In this document: positions 17,844-26,197 of the stretch, piece after piece | How positions within the stretch are numbered: position 1 is the first letter of the stretch | Layout: every line of letters begins with the position of its first letter | Assembly: GCF_008033135.1 (NCBI RefSeq) | Contig: NZ_CP041335.1 | Coordinates: 372,001 to 436,000, forward strand | Origin: Chitinolyticbacter meiyuanensis | GTDB taxonomy: Bacteria; Pseudomonadota; Gammaproteobacteria; Burkholderiales; Chitinibacteraceae | DNA: 64,000 bases | Direction of reading: 5' to 3' | Program-made: the position numbers and the translations under genes | Notes under the pieces: generated by a model | What the model was told of the DNA's origin: nothing | What the model saw: the letters and a program-made list of their open reading frames with translations, nothing else | Database searches by the model: none

Positions 17844-18094
17844 CACGCGGCCCTCCGGCGCAGCAGCGCCAGGTAGGGCAGCAACACCATGGCCAGCATC
17901 AGCGCAGTCAGCGTGGCAAACAGGCCCGATGCGAAGTCGCCACCCAGGGTGCCGAGCACCAGGGCTGCCAGCAGCAGCACGCAACCGACGCCGCGCAGCG
18001 CCGGGCGATGCGCAGCCAGCAGGCGTTGGTTGGGTGACGACAAATAGAACGGCAGCGCGGCGAGGGCGCTGAGCAGGCAGGCGAGGGCAAACAT
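17843..18094 (-). CDS. DUF3325-like small membrane protein
   Basis: This 83-residue protein has three hydrophobic helices with a conserved-looking SSPNQRLL...RPALRGVG loop, matching the pattern of DUF3325 proteins in iron-uptake operons. It is the first gene of the small PepSY operon. A candidate sigma-70/Fur control site lies just upstream. Confidence 0.6.
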   Translation of the reverse strand: MFALACLLSALAALPFYLSSPNQRLLAAHRPALRGVGCVLLLAALVLGTLGGDFASGLFATLTALMLAMVLLPYLALLRRRAA

Positions 18095-18124
18095 CGTGGG
18101 TGCAAGCGGTTTCGAGGCGCTCGC

Positions 18125-18148
18125 ATATTAGCAACAACCGTTCTCATT
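18125..18148 (-). promoter_or_regulatory. Candidate promoter with Fur-like box for the PepSY operon
   Basis: On the minus strand AATGAGAACGGTTGTTGC (18148-18131) resembles a degenerate Fur box, with the left half TGAGAA close to TGATAA. It is followed by TAATAT (18130-18125), a good -10. It overlaps the end of the upstream amidase gene, so the iron operon could also receive read-through. Confidence 0.35.
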
Positions 18149-19547
18149 TAGAATTTCGCGCCCGTAAGGAAAAGCACCGCTCAGCAGGTTGTTGGGGTGC
18201 AGGAAACGGCTGTGGCGACGCGCCCTCCAGTGCGCGGGCGGCGCGCAGCACCAGATCGTCGCGGTACGGCGGGCCGACCAGTTGCAGCGCCAGGGGCAGG
18301 CCGGCGGCATCGAAGCCGATGGGCATGGCCGCGGCTGGCTGCTGGGTGAGGTTGAACGGTGCCACGAATGGTGCGCTGGCCCGCTGGCCGAGCAGCGGCA
18401 CGCCGTCCGCCAGTACCGGCGTCAGCAGCAGGTCGTAGCGGGCATGAAAGCGCCGCAGGCCGATCGCCAGTTCCTGGCGTGCCGTTTGCGCTGTGATCAC
18501 CTCGGCCAGTGTGTGGCGGCTGGCTTGTTCCACTGCTGCGCGGATGTCGGCGTCGACCAGACGCCAGCGCTCCGGCGTGATCTCGCGCTGCAGACGGATC
18601 GCCCGTTCTGCTGCCAGTGCATCGAGGATGGGGCGGGGATCGGCAAAGCCCGGGTCGACCTCTTCGACGCGGGCACCAAGCTGGCGGAACACGTCGACGG
18701 CTTCGGCGACGCGTGCCGCGATCTCCGGCGCCACCTCGGCATAACCGAGCGTTGCACTGTAGGCGATGGTCAGGCCGCGCACGCCGTCCTCCAGCCCGAT
18801 ACGCCAGTCGCGACCCGGGCCCGGCAGGCTGGTCCAGTCGCGCACATCGTCGCCCTGCAGCACATTGAGCAGCAGTGCCGCATCCTCCACCCGACGGGTG
18901 ATGGGGCCGATATGAAACAGGTCGCCATTGTGCGCCGGTGGATAGCCGGGCACCCGGCCGTAGCTTGGTTTGAAGCCGAACACGCCGCAGACTGCCGCCG
19001 GCACGCGGATCGAGCCGCCGCCGTCGGTCGCCACCTGCAGCGGCCCCAGCCCGAGTGCTGCGGCGACGGCCGCACCGCCGCTGCTGCCGCTGGGCGAGTG
19101 CGCCGTGCTCCAGGGATTGCGGGTGATGCCGGCAAGCGCCGTCTCGGTGGCGCCCTGCCAGCCGAACTCGGCCGTGTTGGTCTTGCCCAGCAGCACGGCG
19201 CCGGCTTCACGCAGCCGTGCTGCGGCCGGGCTGTCCTCCGCCTGCGGCGTATCCAGCGTGGCGAGGCTGCCTTTGCGCGTGGGCAAGCCGCGTACATGCA
19301 GCAGATCCTTCAGCGCGGCCGGTACACCATCGATGTCGCTCAGCGGCTCGCCGCGCGCCCAGCGCTGTTCGGCGGCACGCGCCTGTGCCAGCGCCCCCTC
19401 GGCATCGACCACCCGGTAGGCGTTGTACTGCGCCTGCGTGGCATCGATGCGCGCCAGCACGGCCTGGGTCGCGTCGAGCGGGGACAGCGTGCGGCGCCGG
19501 TAATGGCGTACCAGCTCGGTGGCGGAAAGGTCGGCAGGCGAGGTCAT
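18144..19547 (-). CDS. Amidase-signature family amidohydrolase
   Basis: This 467-residue enzyme belongs to the amidase-signature family (GatA-like). The Ser-cisSer-Lys triad is intact: Lys80 in AALKD, Ser155/156 in SPSGSSGG, and the nucleophile Ser179 in DGGGSIRVPA. It hydrolyses an amide bond, but the substrate cannot be deduced; there is no gatB or gatC nearby, so it is not the tRNA amidotransferase. It is downstream of the patatin gene with a 138-bp gap that contains a CGCTGCTGC/GCAGCAGCG hairpin (19647-19668). Confidence 0.88.
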   Translation of the reverse strand: MTSPADLSATELVRHYRRRTLSPLDATQAVLARIDATQAQYNAYRVVDAEGALAQARAAEQRWARGEPLSDIDGVPAALKDLLHVRGLPTRKGSLATLDTPQAEDSPAAARLREAGAVLLGKTNTAEFGWQGATETALAGITRNPWSTAHSPSGSSGGAAVAAALGLGPLQVATDGGGSIRVPAAVCGVFGFKPSYGRVPGYPPAHNGDLFHIGPITRRVEDAALLLNVLQGDDVRDWTSLPGPGRDWRIGLEDGVRGLTIAYSATLGYAEVAPEIAARVAEAVDVFRQLGARVEEVDPGFADPRPILDALAAERAIRLQREITPERWRLVDADIRAAVEQASRHTLAEVITAQTARQELAIGLRRFHARYDLLLTPVLADGVPLLGQRASAPFVAPFNLTQQPAAAMPIGFDAAGLPLALQLVGPPYRDDLVLRAARALEGASPQPFPAPQQPAERCFSLRARNSK

Positions 19548-19685
19548 GGCGGCATCCAGGTGCGGGGGAAACCCGCAGCGGTGCAGGGACCGTGCCAGCC
19601 TCGCCAGCGGCGCAGCTGCACGCTTTGCGCGGAGTGCGCGAGGTAGCGCTGCTGCTTGCGCAGCAGCGGATGCAGCAGCCTGTGG

Positions 19686-20747
19686 TTAGCGCAGCGGCGC
19701 GATGCGCGTGGCCGGTGCACCGGCGGCCAGCCAGTCGGCGTAGTCCCCGGCCATGGCCTCGCTGGCCGCCAGCGCCGCGTGCCAATGCGCGACGCGCTCG
19801 GCGTCGCGGCCGGCATAGCGCATGAAATCCTTGCGATTGGGAATGCGCCGTGCCGGCAGACTGGCGACCAGCTCGGCCGTCGGGGCCAGCACCACGGTGC
19901 GCGCGAGATGGCGTGGCCGGCGCCAGGGCAGGAACTGGTCCAGCCAGCCGGTGGTGATGCGGTCGCTGAAATGGGGTAGCAGCATCAGCCCGGCCGGTTC
20001 GGCCAGCGGCAGGTCCATGTGGTAGTCGATCAGACCGCCATCGAGGTGGTATCCGGCCGGAGCACCGGGAAAGGACGCGATGCCGTCGATGATGCCGGGA
20101 ATCGCCGCGGTGGCGGTCAGCGCGGCAGCCACGTTGTCGGCGGTGAGGCGCAGCACGTGGGTGGCGAAGCCGTCGTCCTGCAGTGCCACCGGCGTGTCGC
20201 CAGCATGGATCACGGTGCGCGCAAGGTGGCGGCCCAGTGCCTGGCGGCTGCGGGTGTTGGCGAACGCCGCGCGCGCCAGCGCCAGCTTTTCGCGCCGGCT
20301 GCCGCTGCCGTCGATGCCGGCAAGCCCGCGCGCGGCAACGATATTGAGCCTGAGCCACGGATGCTGCGGGATCTCGTCGGCGCCGGTCTCGCCGAGCAGC
20401 GCGGCGAGGATGCGCTGTGCCTCGCGGCTGACCTCGATGCGGCCGTCGCCGCGCTGGTAGAACTGCTCGTCGACATAGGCGCGGGTGAAGCGATTGAGGG
20501 CGGCCAGTGGATCACGCTGGGCCGCGCAGGCCAGCCGCCACGCCCCGATCGAGGCACCGACAGCGATGAGCGGTGTGCTGCGCCGGGCGAGCCAGCCACC
20601 AAACAGCAATTTGTCGAGCCCGGCCAACATGATCCACTTGGCGCCGCCGGCAGCGGCACCCAGATGGCTGAACAGGTCCGGCTGCCAGCCCTCTGCCCGG
20701 ATACGGGTCAGGGCTTCGGGGCCGGCCAGGATTTGCAACGCGCGCAT
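19686..20747 (-). CDS. Patatin-like phospholipase
   Basis: This 353-residue protein has the patatin Ser-Asp dyad: Ser66 in the GASIG nucleophile elbow and the Asp of a LDGGLIDY motif near residue 217. The glycine-rich oxyanion segment (GAAAGGAKW) is at about 30-38. It should act as a lipid acyl hydrolase. No signal peptide is seen, so it is cytosolic or secreted by another route. ATG 20747 is used; a TTG two codons upstream is less likely. Confidence 0.85.
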   Translation of the reverse strand: MRALQILAGPEALTRIRAEGWQPDLFSHLGAAAGGAKWIMLAGLDKLLFGGWLARRSTPLIAVGASIGAWRLACAAQRDPLAALNRFTRAYVDEQFYQRGDGRIEVSREAQRILAALLGETGADEIPQHPWLRLNIVAARGLAGIDGSGSRREKLALARAAFANTRSRQALGRHLARTVIHAGDTPVALQDDGFATHVLRLTADNVAAALTATAAIPGIIDGIASFPGAPAGYHLDGGLIDYHMDLPLAEPAGLMLLPHFSDRITTGWLDQFLPWRRPRHLARTVVLAPTAELVASLPARRIPNRKDFMRYAGRDAERVAHWHAALAASEAMAGDYADWLAAGAPATRIAPLR

Positions 20748-20815
20748 GGGCAAGCCGGGAAAAAACGATAGCCGATTCTAGCGGCTCAGCACGTCGCGGG
20801 CGTCTGGCATATTCC

Positions 20816-21532
20816 CTATGCGCCGTTCAGCCGGGCGAGATCGTGCTCGTCCAGATAGCGCCATTCGCCGGGGGCGAGGCCCAACCCGGCCAATTCCAGA
20901 CCGCCGATCCGGCTGCGTTCCAGCGCTGCGCAGTGGTTGCCGGCGGCGGCCAGCATGCGCTTCACCTGGTGGTACTTGCCTTCGGCGATCACGATCTCGA
21001 TGTGGGTAGGATCGCGCAGCAAGGCATGTTGCGCGGCGATCGGCGCAGGTTCGTCGATGAGCTTGACGCCGGCAAGCAGCGCATCGACCAGCGTCTGGTC
21101 GGCGGCCTCGGCCAGCGTGGCGACGTAGAGCTTGGGCTGATGATGCTTGGGGTGCGACTGGGCGTGGATGAAATCGCCATCGTCCGACAGCAGCAGCAGG
21201 CCGGTGGTGTCGTGATCGAGCCGGCCCACCGGCTGCACGTCGCGCCAGGTGAACTGCTCGGGTAGCAGCGTGTGCACGCCGGGGTGATGGCTGGGCTTGC
21301 GCGAGCACTCGTAGTTGGCGGGCTTGTTGAGCGCGAGGTAGAGATGGCGGCGATAGATCCAGAGTTCGTCGAACACGGTGAATTCGAGGCCCTCGGGATC
21401 GAACTCGGCCTTGTACGAGGTGACGGCATTGCCGGCAACGGTGACGTCGCCATCCTCGATCAACGCCCGGCAGCCCTTGCGGGTGCCGAAGCCTTGGCTT
21501 TGCAGGATGCGGTCCAGTGACAGTTTCTTCAT
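20816..21532 (-). CDS. rsuA: 16S rRNA pseudouridine synthase (RsuA family)
   Basis: This 238-residue enzyme has an N-terminal S4 domain (KKLSLDRILQSQGFGTRKGCRALIEDGDV) and the catalytic GRLDHDTTGLLLL motif with Asp106. RsuA makes pseudouridine at position 516 of 16S rRNA; RluE-like activity is possible but the S4 domain favours RsuA. The start at 21532 is chosen because the S4 domain begins immediately there. Its start lies 10 bp after the end of the C45 gene, so they are probably co-transcribed. Confidence 0.85.
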   Translation of the reverse strand: MKKLSLDRILQSQGFGTRKGCRALIEDGDVTVAGNAVTSYKAEFDPEGLEFTVFDELWIYRRHLYLALNKPANYECSRKPSHHPGVHTLLPEQFTWRDVQPVGRLDHDTTGLLLLSDDGDFIHAQSHPKHHQPKLYVATLAEAADQTLVDALLAGVKLIDEPAPIAAQHALLRDPTHIEIVIAEGKYHQVKRMLAAAGNHCAALERSRIGGLELAGLGLAPGEWRYLDEHDLARLNGA

Positions 21533-21542
21533 GGGCGCGACT

Positions 21543-22568
21543 TTACCCCGCCTCGCCGCCCAGCCGGTAGTCCTGCCAGCGGTTGCGGCACGGTGCGCCC
21601 AGGCAATAACGGGCCAGGCCGCTGCCTGGATGGGCAACAGCACTCCAGAAGGTCGCCATGCCATCGACGTGGCCACAGACCGGCGCTTCATGCTCGGCGA
21701 GCAAGGTCTGCAGCGCGGCGAAGCTGGCTTCGGCGCCCAGCCCGCGTGGCGCCAGCGCCTGAAGCCGCTGCATCCGGGCCAGCGAGTTGGACCAGGACGG
21801 GCACAGCGCCACCATGTCCGGATCGAGGAAATGGTTGGTCATCACCAGTACGCCGTCCACCGGCGCGCGCACCGCGCGGCGTTGCGGGTGGACCTCGATC
21901 ACGCAGGCATCCGAGGCATCGACCAGCAGATAGCTCTTGGCTTCCTTCACCGGCAGCCGTAGCAACGCGTTGCGCGCCTCGGACACGCTGGCGCAGTGTT
22001 CGAGCAGGTAGCGCACCAAGTGGTGGAAGGCGATGCCGACCGGTGCCGGGTCCGGGTGTTCGCCGGCGCCGTTGAACGAGACGAACAGGCCGTGCTGGTT
22101 CATCCCGTCAAAGCGGCCGCCAGCGAGGCCTTCATGCACGCCGATGTGGGCGTAGCCGGCGGCCGGCCGGGTCTCGATCAGGTGGCGGCGCGATTCGAAG
22201 TAGAAGAAATCGTAGTTGCGGCCGACCACCATGCCCAGCGGCGTGGCGACGGCGATGCCGCTGCAGCCACCGGTCACGCCCAGCGCGTAGTGCCACAGCG
22301 CATCGTCCGCCGCCATCCCGCTGGCCTCGGCATGGGCGTCGATCTCGGCGACCAGCGCTGGATAGTGCTCGGCAGTCAGCGCCCGGCAGTCACGCGCATA
22401 GCTGAGCTGTGCCAGTCTGGTGCCGTCATGGCCGAGTTCGGCAGGCGGGCGCAGCAGAACGCCCTGCGCGGCCATGGCAATGCCGAGTTCTGCTGGCGTG
22501 CCGGCGATGCGGTAATGGCGATAATCAGAGGCGCGCTCCGCGGCGAGGTTCTCGGCATCGATCTGCAT
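21543..22568 (-). CDS. C45-family autoproteolytic acyltransferase/hydrolase
   Basis: This 341-residue protein resembles acyl-CoA:6-aminopenicillanate acyltransferase and choloylglycine hydrolase-type Ntn enzymes. The predicted self-cleavage Cys102 lies in TGGCSGIAV, and the MVVGRNYDFF strand with its conserved Arg-Asn-x-Asp follows. After autocleavage the Cys becomes the N-terminal nucleophile. Substrate is unknown; it is likely to cleave or transfer an acyl amide. The ATG at 22568 has a GGAG site 6 bases upstream. Confidence 0.78.
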   Translation of the reverse strand: MQIDAENLAAERASDYRHYRIAGTPAELGIAMAAQGVLLRPPAELGHDGTRLAQLSYARDCRALTAEHYPALVAEIDAHAEASGMAADDALWHYALGVTGGCSGIAVATPLGMVVGRNYDFFYFESRRHLIETRPAAGYAHIGVHEGLAGGRFDGMNQHGLFVSFNGAGEHPDPAPVGIAFHHLVRYLLEHCASVSEARNALLRLPVKEAKSYLLVDASDACVIEVHPQRRAVRAPVDGVLVMTNHFLDPDMVALCPSWSNSLARMQRLQALAPRGLGAEASFAALQTLLAEHEAPVCGHVDGMATFWSAVAHPGSGLARYCLGAPCRNRWQDYRLGGEAG

Positions 22569-22639
22569 GGCGCGCTCCGGCATTGGACTGCCGCTATTGT
22601 GTACGCCCGTGCTTGATCGTCCTTGCTGTTCGCGCTGTA

Positions 22640-22862
22640 TGCGTGATTCGCACCTGCCCCAAATGGTTGCGGCTGGTCGCACGCTGGCGGACACCGTGGC
22701 CGCTTGGCGTGACTACGCGCCCACCTTCCTGCCCTTGCCGCACCCCAGCCCGCGCAACCCGCTGTGGCTGGCTCGCCGAAGCGGTGTTGCCCCAGCCGCG
22801 CCAGCGCATTGCCGGACTGGGCTGCACGCGCTGGCTGAGGCAGCTTCACCGCCCATCGCCAC
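22640..22862 (+). pseudogene. Remnant of a uracil-DNA glycosylase family gene
   Basis: The translated stretch reads LADTVAAWRDYAPTFLPLPHPSPRN, then PLWL, which is the conserved C-terminal block of the uracil-DNA glycosylase family protein (LPHPSPRN is the active-site-loop motif). Just after LWLA the reading shifts by one frame, where AEAVLPQPRQRIAGL continues the family's usual EAEVLPALRQRI ending. The N-terminal two-thirds, including the first catalytic motif, are gone; upstream pieces are out of frame. It fills the gap between the C45 gene and the MarR gene. The reading is by eye; confidence in family is moderate to good. Confidence 0.65.
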
Positions 22863-22877
22863 GCTGTAAGAATTTGA

Positions 22878-22907
22878 TTGACCACAATAGTTGTAATTTG
22901 TACTATT
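22878..22907 (+). promoter_or_regulatory. marR promoter with overlapping operator
   Basis: TTGACC (22878-22883), an exact 17-base spacer and TACTAT (22901-22906) make a good sigma-70 promoter. An inverted repeat, AATAGT-N10-ACTATT (22886-22907), covers the spacer and -10, as expected for autorepression by a MarR dimer. The predicted transcription start coincides with the ATG at 22913. Confidence 0.65.
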
Positions 22908-22912
22908 CATCC

Positions 22913-23422
22913 ATGAATCAAATGCCCCCCACCCCCCGCTGCTTCATTCCGGTCGAGGAAAAAATCGGTCGGGTATGCGCCCGCCTGCCGGGTGCCAACC
23001 CGCAGCATGTCACGCTGTCGCAGCTGTTCAAGCACATCCAGGGCCGCCTGCACGAACGCATGCATGCGGTGCTGCGCGAGCACAACCTGAACCCGGTGAG
23101 CTTCGTGGCGCTGACCATGCTGTACAGCGCGCCGGATACCGTGCTCAACCCGTCTGAGCTTGCCGATGCCACGGGTGAATCACGCGCCAACGTCACCCGC
23201 ATCTGCGATGAGCTGGTGTCGCGCGGATTGCTGTCGCGCGAGCCGAACGCCGAGGATCGGCGTCGCATCGACCTGCGCATGGCCGAGGCCGGCGGTGAGC
23301 TGGTGCAGATGCTGCTGCCGCAATTGCAGCTGCGCGTGCATTCGGCCTACAACGTGCTGTCGCAGGACGAGAAGCTGCAGCTGGAAGCGCTGTTGAAAAA
23401 GGTGCTGGGCGCGCTGGAATAA
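22913..23422 (+). CDS. MarR family transcriptional regulator of the efflux operon
   Basis: This 169-residue winged-helix regulator has the MarR core: dimer helices at both ends, a recognition region ATGESRANVTRICDELVSRGL and a wing LSREPNAEDRRRIDLRMAE (the conserved DxRR). It sits 107 bp upstream of and in line with nodT-emrA-emrB, so it most likely represses this efflux operon and itself until a ligand binds. No Shine-Dalgarno sequence precedes the ATG, and the promoter predicts a start of transcription at or next to the ATG, so the message may be leaderless. Confidence 0.88.
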   Translation: MNQMPPTPRCFIPVEEKIGRVCARLPGANPQHVTLSQLFKHIQGRLHERMHAVLREHNLNPVSFVALTMLYSAPDTVLNPSELADATGESRANVTRICDELVSRGLLSREPNAEDRRRIDLRMAEAGGELVQMLLPQLQLRVHSAYNVLSQDEKLQLEALLKKVLGALE

Positions 23423-23510
23423 CGCGGCCCAAAGCGGTATCGGTCGATCTAGCTGGCCATGACGATGTGTTCCCCGGGACGGCTCCCCCATTCGCCGCAC
23501 GGGGTTTCGT

Positions 23511-23527
23511 TTAACCATTTGGTTGAA
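23511..23527 (+). promoter_or_regulatory. Candidate operator before the efflux operon
   Basis: AACCA-TT-TGGTT within TTTAACCATTTGGTTGAA is an inverted repeat 3 bp before the start of the NodT gene. Its sequence differs from the repeat at the marR promoter, so binding by the same MarR protein is only a possibility. Confidence 0.35.
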
Positions 23528-23529
23528 AA

Positions 23530-24954
23530 ATGAACTATCCAAAACACAACAAAATTCTGCTGTTGCTGGCTGCGGCCTTCGTGCTGGCCGGCTGCGCCGC
23601 GATACCAGACGATGCGCAGACCGTGGCGCGGCGCGATCTGGCCGGTACCGAGCTGGCGCAGGGCATCAAGCTGGCGCGCGAGGGCTGGCCCGAAGCGCAA
23701 TGGTGGACCGCATGGCACGATGCGCAACTCGATGCGCTGATGGCGCGGGCGCTGAAGGAAGCGCCGACGCTGGCCAGCGCCCAGGCCCGCGTGCGCCAGG
23801 CCGAATCCAGCATGGCGCTGACCGACGCCGACGGCGGGCTGAATGCCACGCTCGACGCCTCGGTCGACCGCCAGTACCTGTCGGCCACTGGCCTGTTCCC
23901 GCCCCCGATCGGCGGCGAGTGGTACACCGATACCAAGGTGGGCCTGAACGCCAGCTACGAATTCGATTGGTGGGGCAAGCATCGCTCGCAGGTGGCTGCG
24001 TCGCTGGGCGAGATGAATGCCCGCCGTGCCGAGGAAAAGCAGGCTGAACTGACGTTGAGCGTTGCCGTGGCCCAGAGCTATTTCACGCTGCAGAGCGACC
24101 GCGCCCGGCTCGCCAGCCTGAAGGAGCGCCGTGCGCTGCAGGCCAAGCTGGTGGCAGGCCGCGCCCGCCGCGTGGCGCAGGGGCTGGAGCCGATGGCCAA
24201 TCGCGCCCGTGAGGAAGGCCAGCTTGCCGCGTTCGATGCGCAGATCGCCACGCTGGAAGCCACGCTCGGCCGCCAGCATGAGGCGATCAGGGCGCTGGTG
24301 GGGGGCGGGGAGCTCGCCGAGCTGCAGACAGTGCAACCGCCGCACGCCAATCCGGCGCTGCCGGCCTCGCTCGGCAACGAGCTGCTGGCCCGCCGGCCGG
24401 ATCTGCAGGCCGCGCGTTGGCGCGTGGAGAGCACGATCTCGAGCGAGGCAGCGCAGCAGGCGGCGTTCTACCCGACCGTCAGCATCGCCGGCTTTGCCGG
24501 GTTCGACACCATCACCACCGAGAAGCTGTTCGACTTCGCCAGCCGCCAGATCAACCTGATCCCGGCGATCAGCCTGCCGATCTTCGATGCCGGCCGGCTG
24601 CAGGCCAGGCTCGGCGGCAAGCGCGCCGATCGCGACGCGATGATTGCCGAATACAACCAGGCGGTGACCAATGCCGTGCGCGATATCGCGCAGGACGGCA
24701 TCGCGCTGCAGGGTCTCGCCCGTGAGGAAAGCGCGCAGCAGCGCCAGCTGGCCGCGCAGCGCCAGGTGCTGGCGAGCGGCGAGGCGCAGTTCAAGCAAGG
24801 CCTGGTCGATCGCACCGCGGTGTGGTCCGCCACGCTGCCGGTACTGGCGCAGAACGACGCACTGATCCAGCTGAACCAACGCCAGCTCGATACCGAGCTG
24901 CAACTGATCAAGGCACTCGGCGGCGGATACCGCGCCGGGACCACCCAAGAATAA
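23530..24954 (+). CDS. NodT-family outer-membrane efflux lipoprotein
   Basis: This 474-residue TolC-like channel forms the outer-membrane exit of a tripartite pump. It has a lipoprotein signal with lipobox LAGC (Cys22) and two outer-membrane-efflux repeats (about 55-245 and 265-460), with the typical YEFDWWGKHRS and RRPDLQAARWRVES motifs. It heads an operon with the adaptor and the inner-membrane transporter. Ribosome binding appears weak (GGTTGAAAAATG), and the operator-like repeat overlaps the leader. Confidence 0.93.
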   Translation: MNYPKHNKILLLLAAAFVLAGCAAIPDDAQTVARRDLAGTELAQGIKLAREGWPEAQWWTAWHDAQLDALMARALKEAPTLASAQARVRQAESSMALTDADGGLNATLDASVDRQYLSATGLFPPPIGGEWYTDTKVGLNASYEFDWWGKHRSQVAASLGEMNARRAEEKQAELTLSVAVAQSYFTLQSDRARLASLKERRALQAKLVAGRARRVAQGLEPMANRAREEGQLAAFDAQIATLEATLGRQHEAIRALVGGGELAELQTVQPPHANPALPASLGNELLARRPDLQAARWRVESTISSEAAQQAAFYPTVSIAGFAGFDTITTEKLFDFASRQINLIPAISLPIFDAGRLQARLGGKRADRDAMIAEYNQAVTNAVRDIAQDGIALQGLAREESAQQRQLAAQRQVLASGEAQFKQGLVDRTAVWSATLPVLAQNDALIQLNQRQLDTELQLIKALGGGYRAGTTQE

Positions 24955-24970
24955 TCGGAGCCACACCAGC

Positions 24971-26134
24971 ATGAGCGAGCAACAAGCCACCGTTTCCAAG
25001 CAGCGCAAGCCGGCGCTGCTGATCCTCACCACGTTGTTCATCGCGGCCGGCATCGGCTATGCGGTGTACTGGGCGACTGTCGCCAGCAAGCGCGAAGTCA
25101 CCGACAACGCCTACGTCGGCGGCAATCAGGTCACGCTGACCTCGCAGGTGAGCGGCAACGTCACCGAGATCCGCGCCGACGAGACCCAACTGGTGAAAGC
25201 CGGCGAAGACCTGGTGATGCTGGACCCGGCCGACGCCACCGTGGGGTTGCGCCAAGCCGAGGCCAAGCTCGGCGAGACGGTACGCGAGCTGAGGAAGCAG
25301 TACGCCAATACCGCGCAGTTCGAGACAGTGCTGCAGCAGCGCCGCACCGACCTGACCCGCGCCCGCGCCGATTACCAGCGCCGGGCGCCACTGGTTGCAG
25401 ACCAACTGGTCGCGGCCGAGGAAGTGGCGCACGCCAAGGAGGCACTGACGAATGCCGAGCTGGCGGTCGATGTGGCGCAGAAGCAGCTGGACGCCTCGCG
25501 CGCCGGCATCGAGGGCGTGGACCTGATCCATCACCCCAGCGTGCTGGCCGCGAAATCCAACTTCGTGCAGGCCTGGCTCACCACGCGCCGCAACGCGTTG
25601 CCGGCGCCAGTGTCGGGCTACGTGGCCAAGCGCAGCGTGCAGGTGGGCAATCGCGTCACGCCGGGCACCGCGCTGATGAACATCGTGCCGCTCGATGCGC
25701 TGTGGGTGGATGCCAACTTCAAGGAATCCGAGCTCAAGCACATCCGCATCGGCCAGCCGGCCGTGCTGGTGGCCGATCTCTACGGCGGCGAGGTGGAATA
25801 CCACGGCAAGGTGGTCGGCCTCGGCGCGGGCACCGGCAGCGCGTTCTCGCTGCTACCGGCGCAGAACGCCACCGGCAACTGGATCAAGGTGGTGCAGCGC
25901 GTGCCGGTGCGCATTGCGCTCGATCCGGCCGAGCTCACCGAGCATCCGCTGCGCATCGGCCTGTCGATGGAAGTGACGGTGGATACCCACGAGCGCGGTG
26001 GCCCGGTGCTGGCCACCCAGCCGGTCAGCCGGCCGCTGTTCACCACACGCGCGCTGGAGCAGCCGCTGCCGGAAGCCGAGCGTTTGGCTGATGACATCAT
26101 CGCCCGCAACGCCGGCGCCAACCGCCACGGCTGA
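24971..26134 (+). CDS. emrA: HlyD/EmrA-type membrane fusion protein
   Basis: This 387-residue periplasmic adaptor has one N-terminal membrane helix (about 17-38), a split biotinyl-lipoyl domain (DNAYVGGNQVTLTSQVSGNV and PAPVSGYVAKRSVQVGNRV), a long helical hairpin (about 95-185) and a beta-barrel with DALWVDANFKESELK. These match EmrA, which links the inner-membrane MFS pump to the outer-membrane channel. It follows the NodT gene by 16 bp and precedes emrB by 63 bp. Confidence 0.93.
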   Translation: MSEQQATVSKQRKPALLILTTLFIAAGIGYAVYWATVASKREVTDNAYVGGNQVTLTSQVSGNVTEIRADETQLVKAGEDLVMLDPADATVGLRQAEAKLGETVRELRKQYANTAQFETVLQQRRTDLTRARADYQRRAPLVADQLVAAEEVAHAKEALTNAELAVDVAQKQLDASRAGIEGVDLIHHPSVLAAKSNFVQAWLTTRRNALPAPVSGYVAKRSVQVGNRVTPGTALMNIVPLDALWVDANFKESELKHIRIGQPAVLVADLYGGEVEYHGKVVGLGAGTGSAFSLLPAQNATGNWIKVVQRVPVRIALDPAELTEHPLRIGLSMEVTVDTHERGGPVLATQPVSRPLFTTRALEQPLPEAERLADDIIARNAGANRHG

Positions 26135-26197
26135 GCCCGGCCCCAGGCCCCCGCAGGTGCAGGGGCATTCCATCCTGCCTGATCACGAGGTTGCGTC

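Noticed and set aside
23449..25053. Minus-strand frame opposite the NodT gene
   Set aside because: Shadow of a gene with clear lipobox and efflux repeats.
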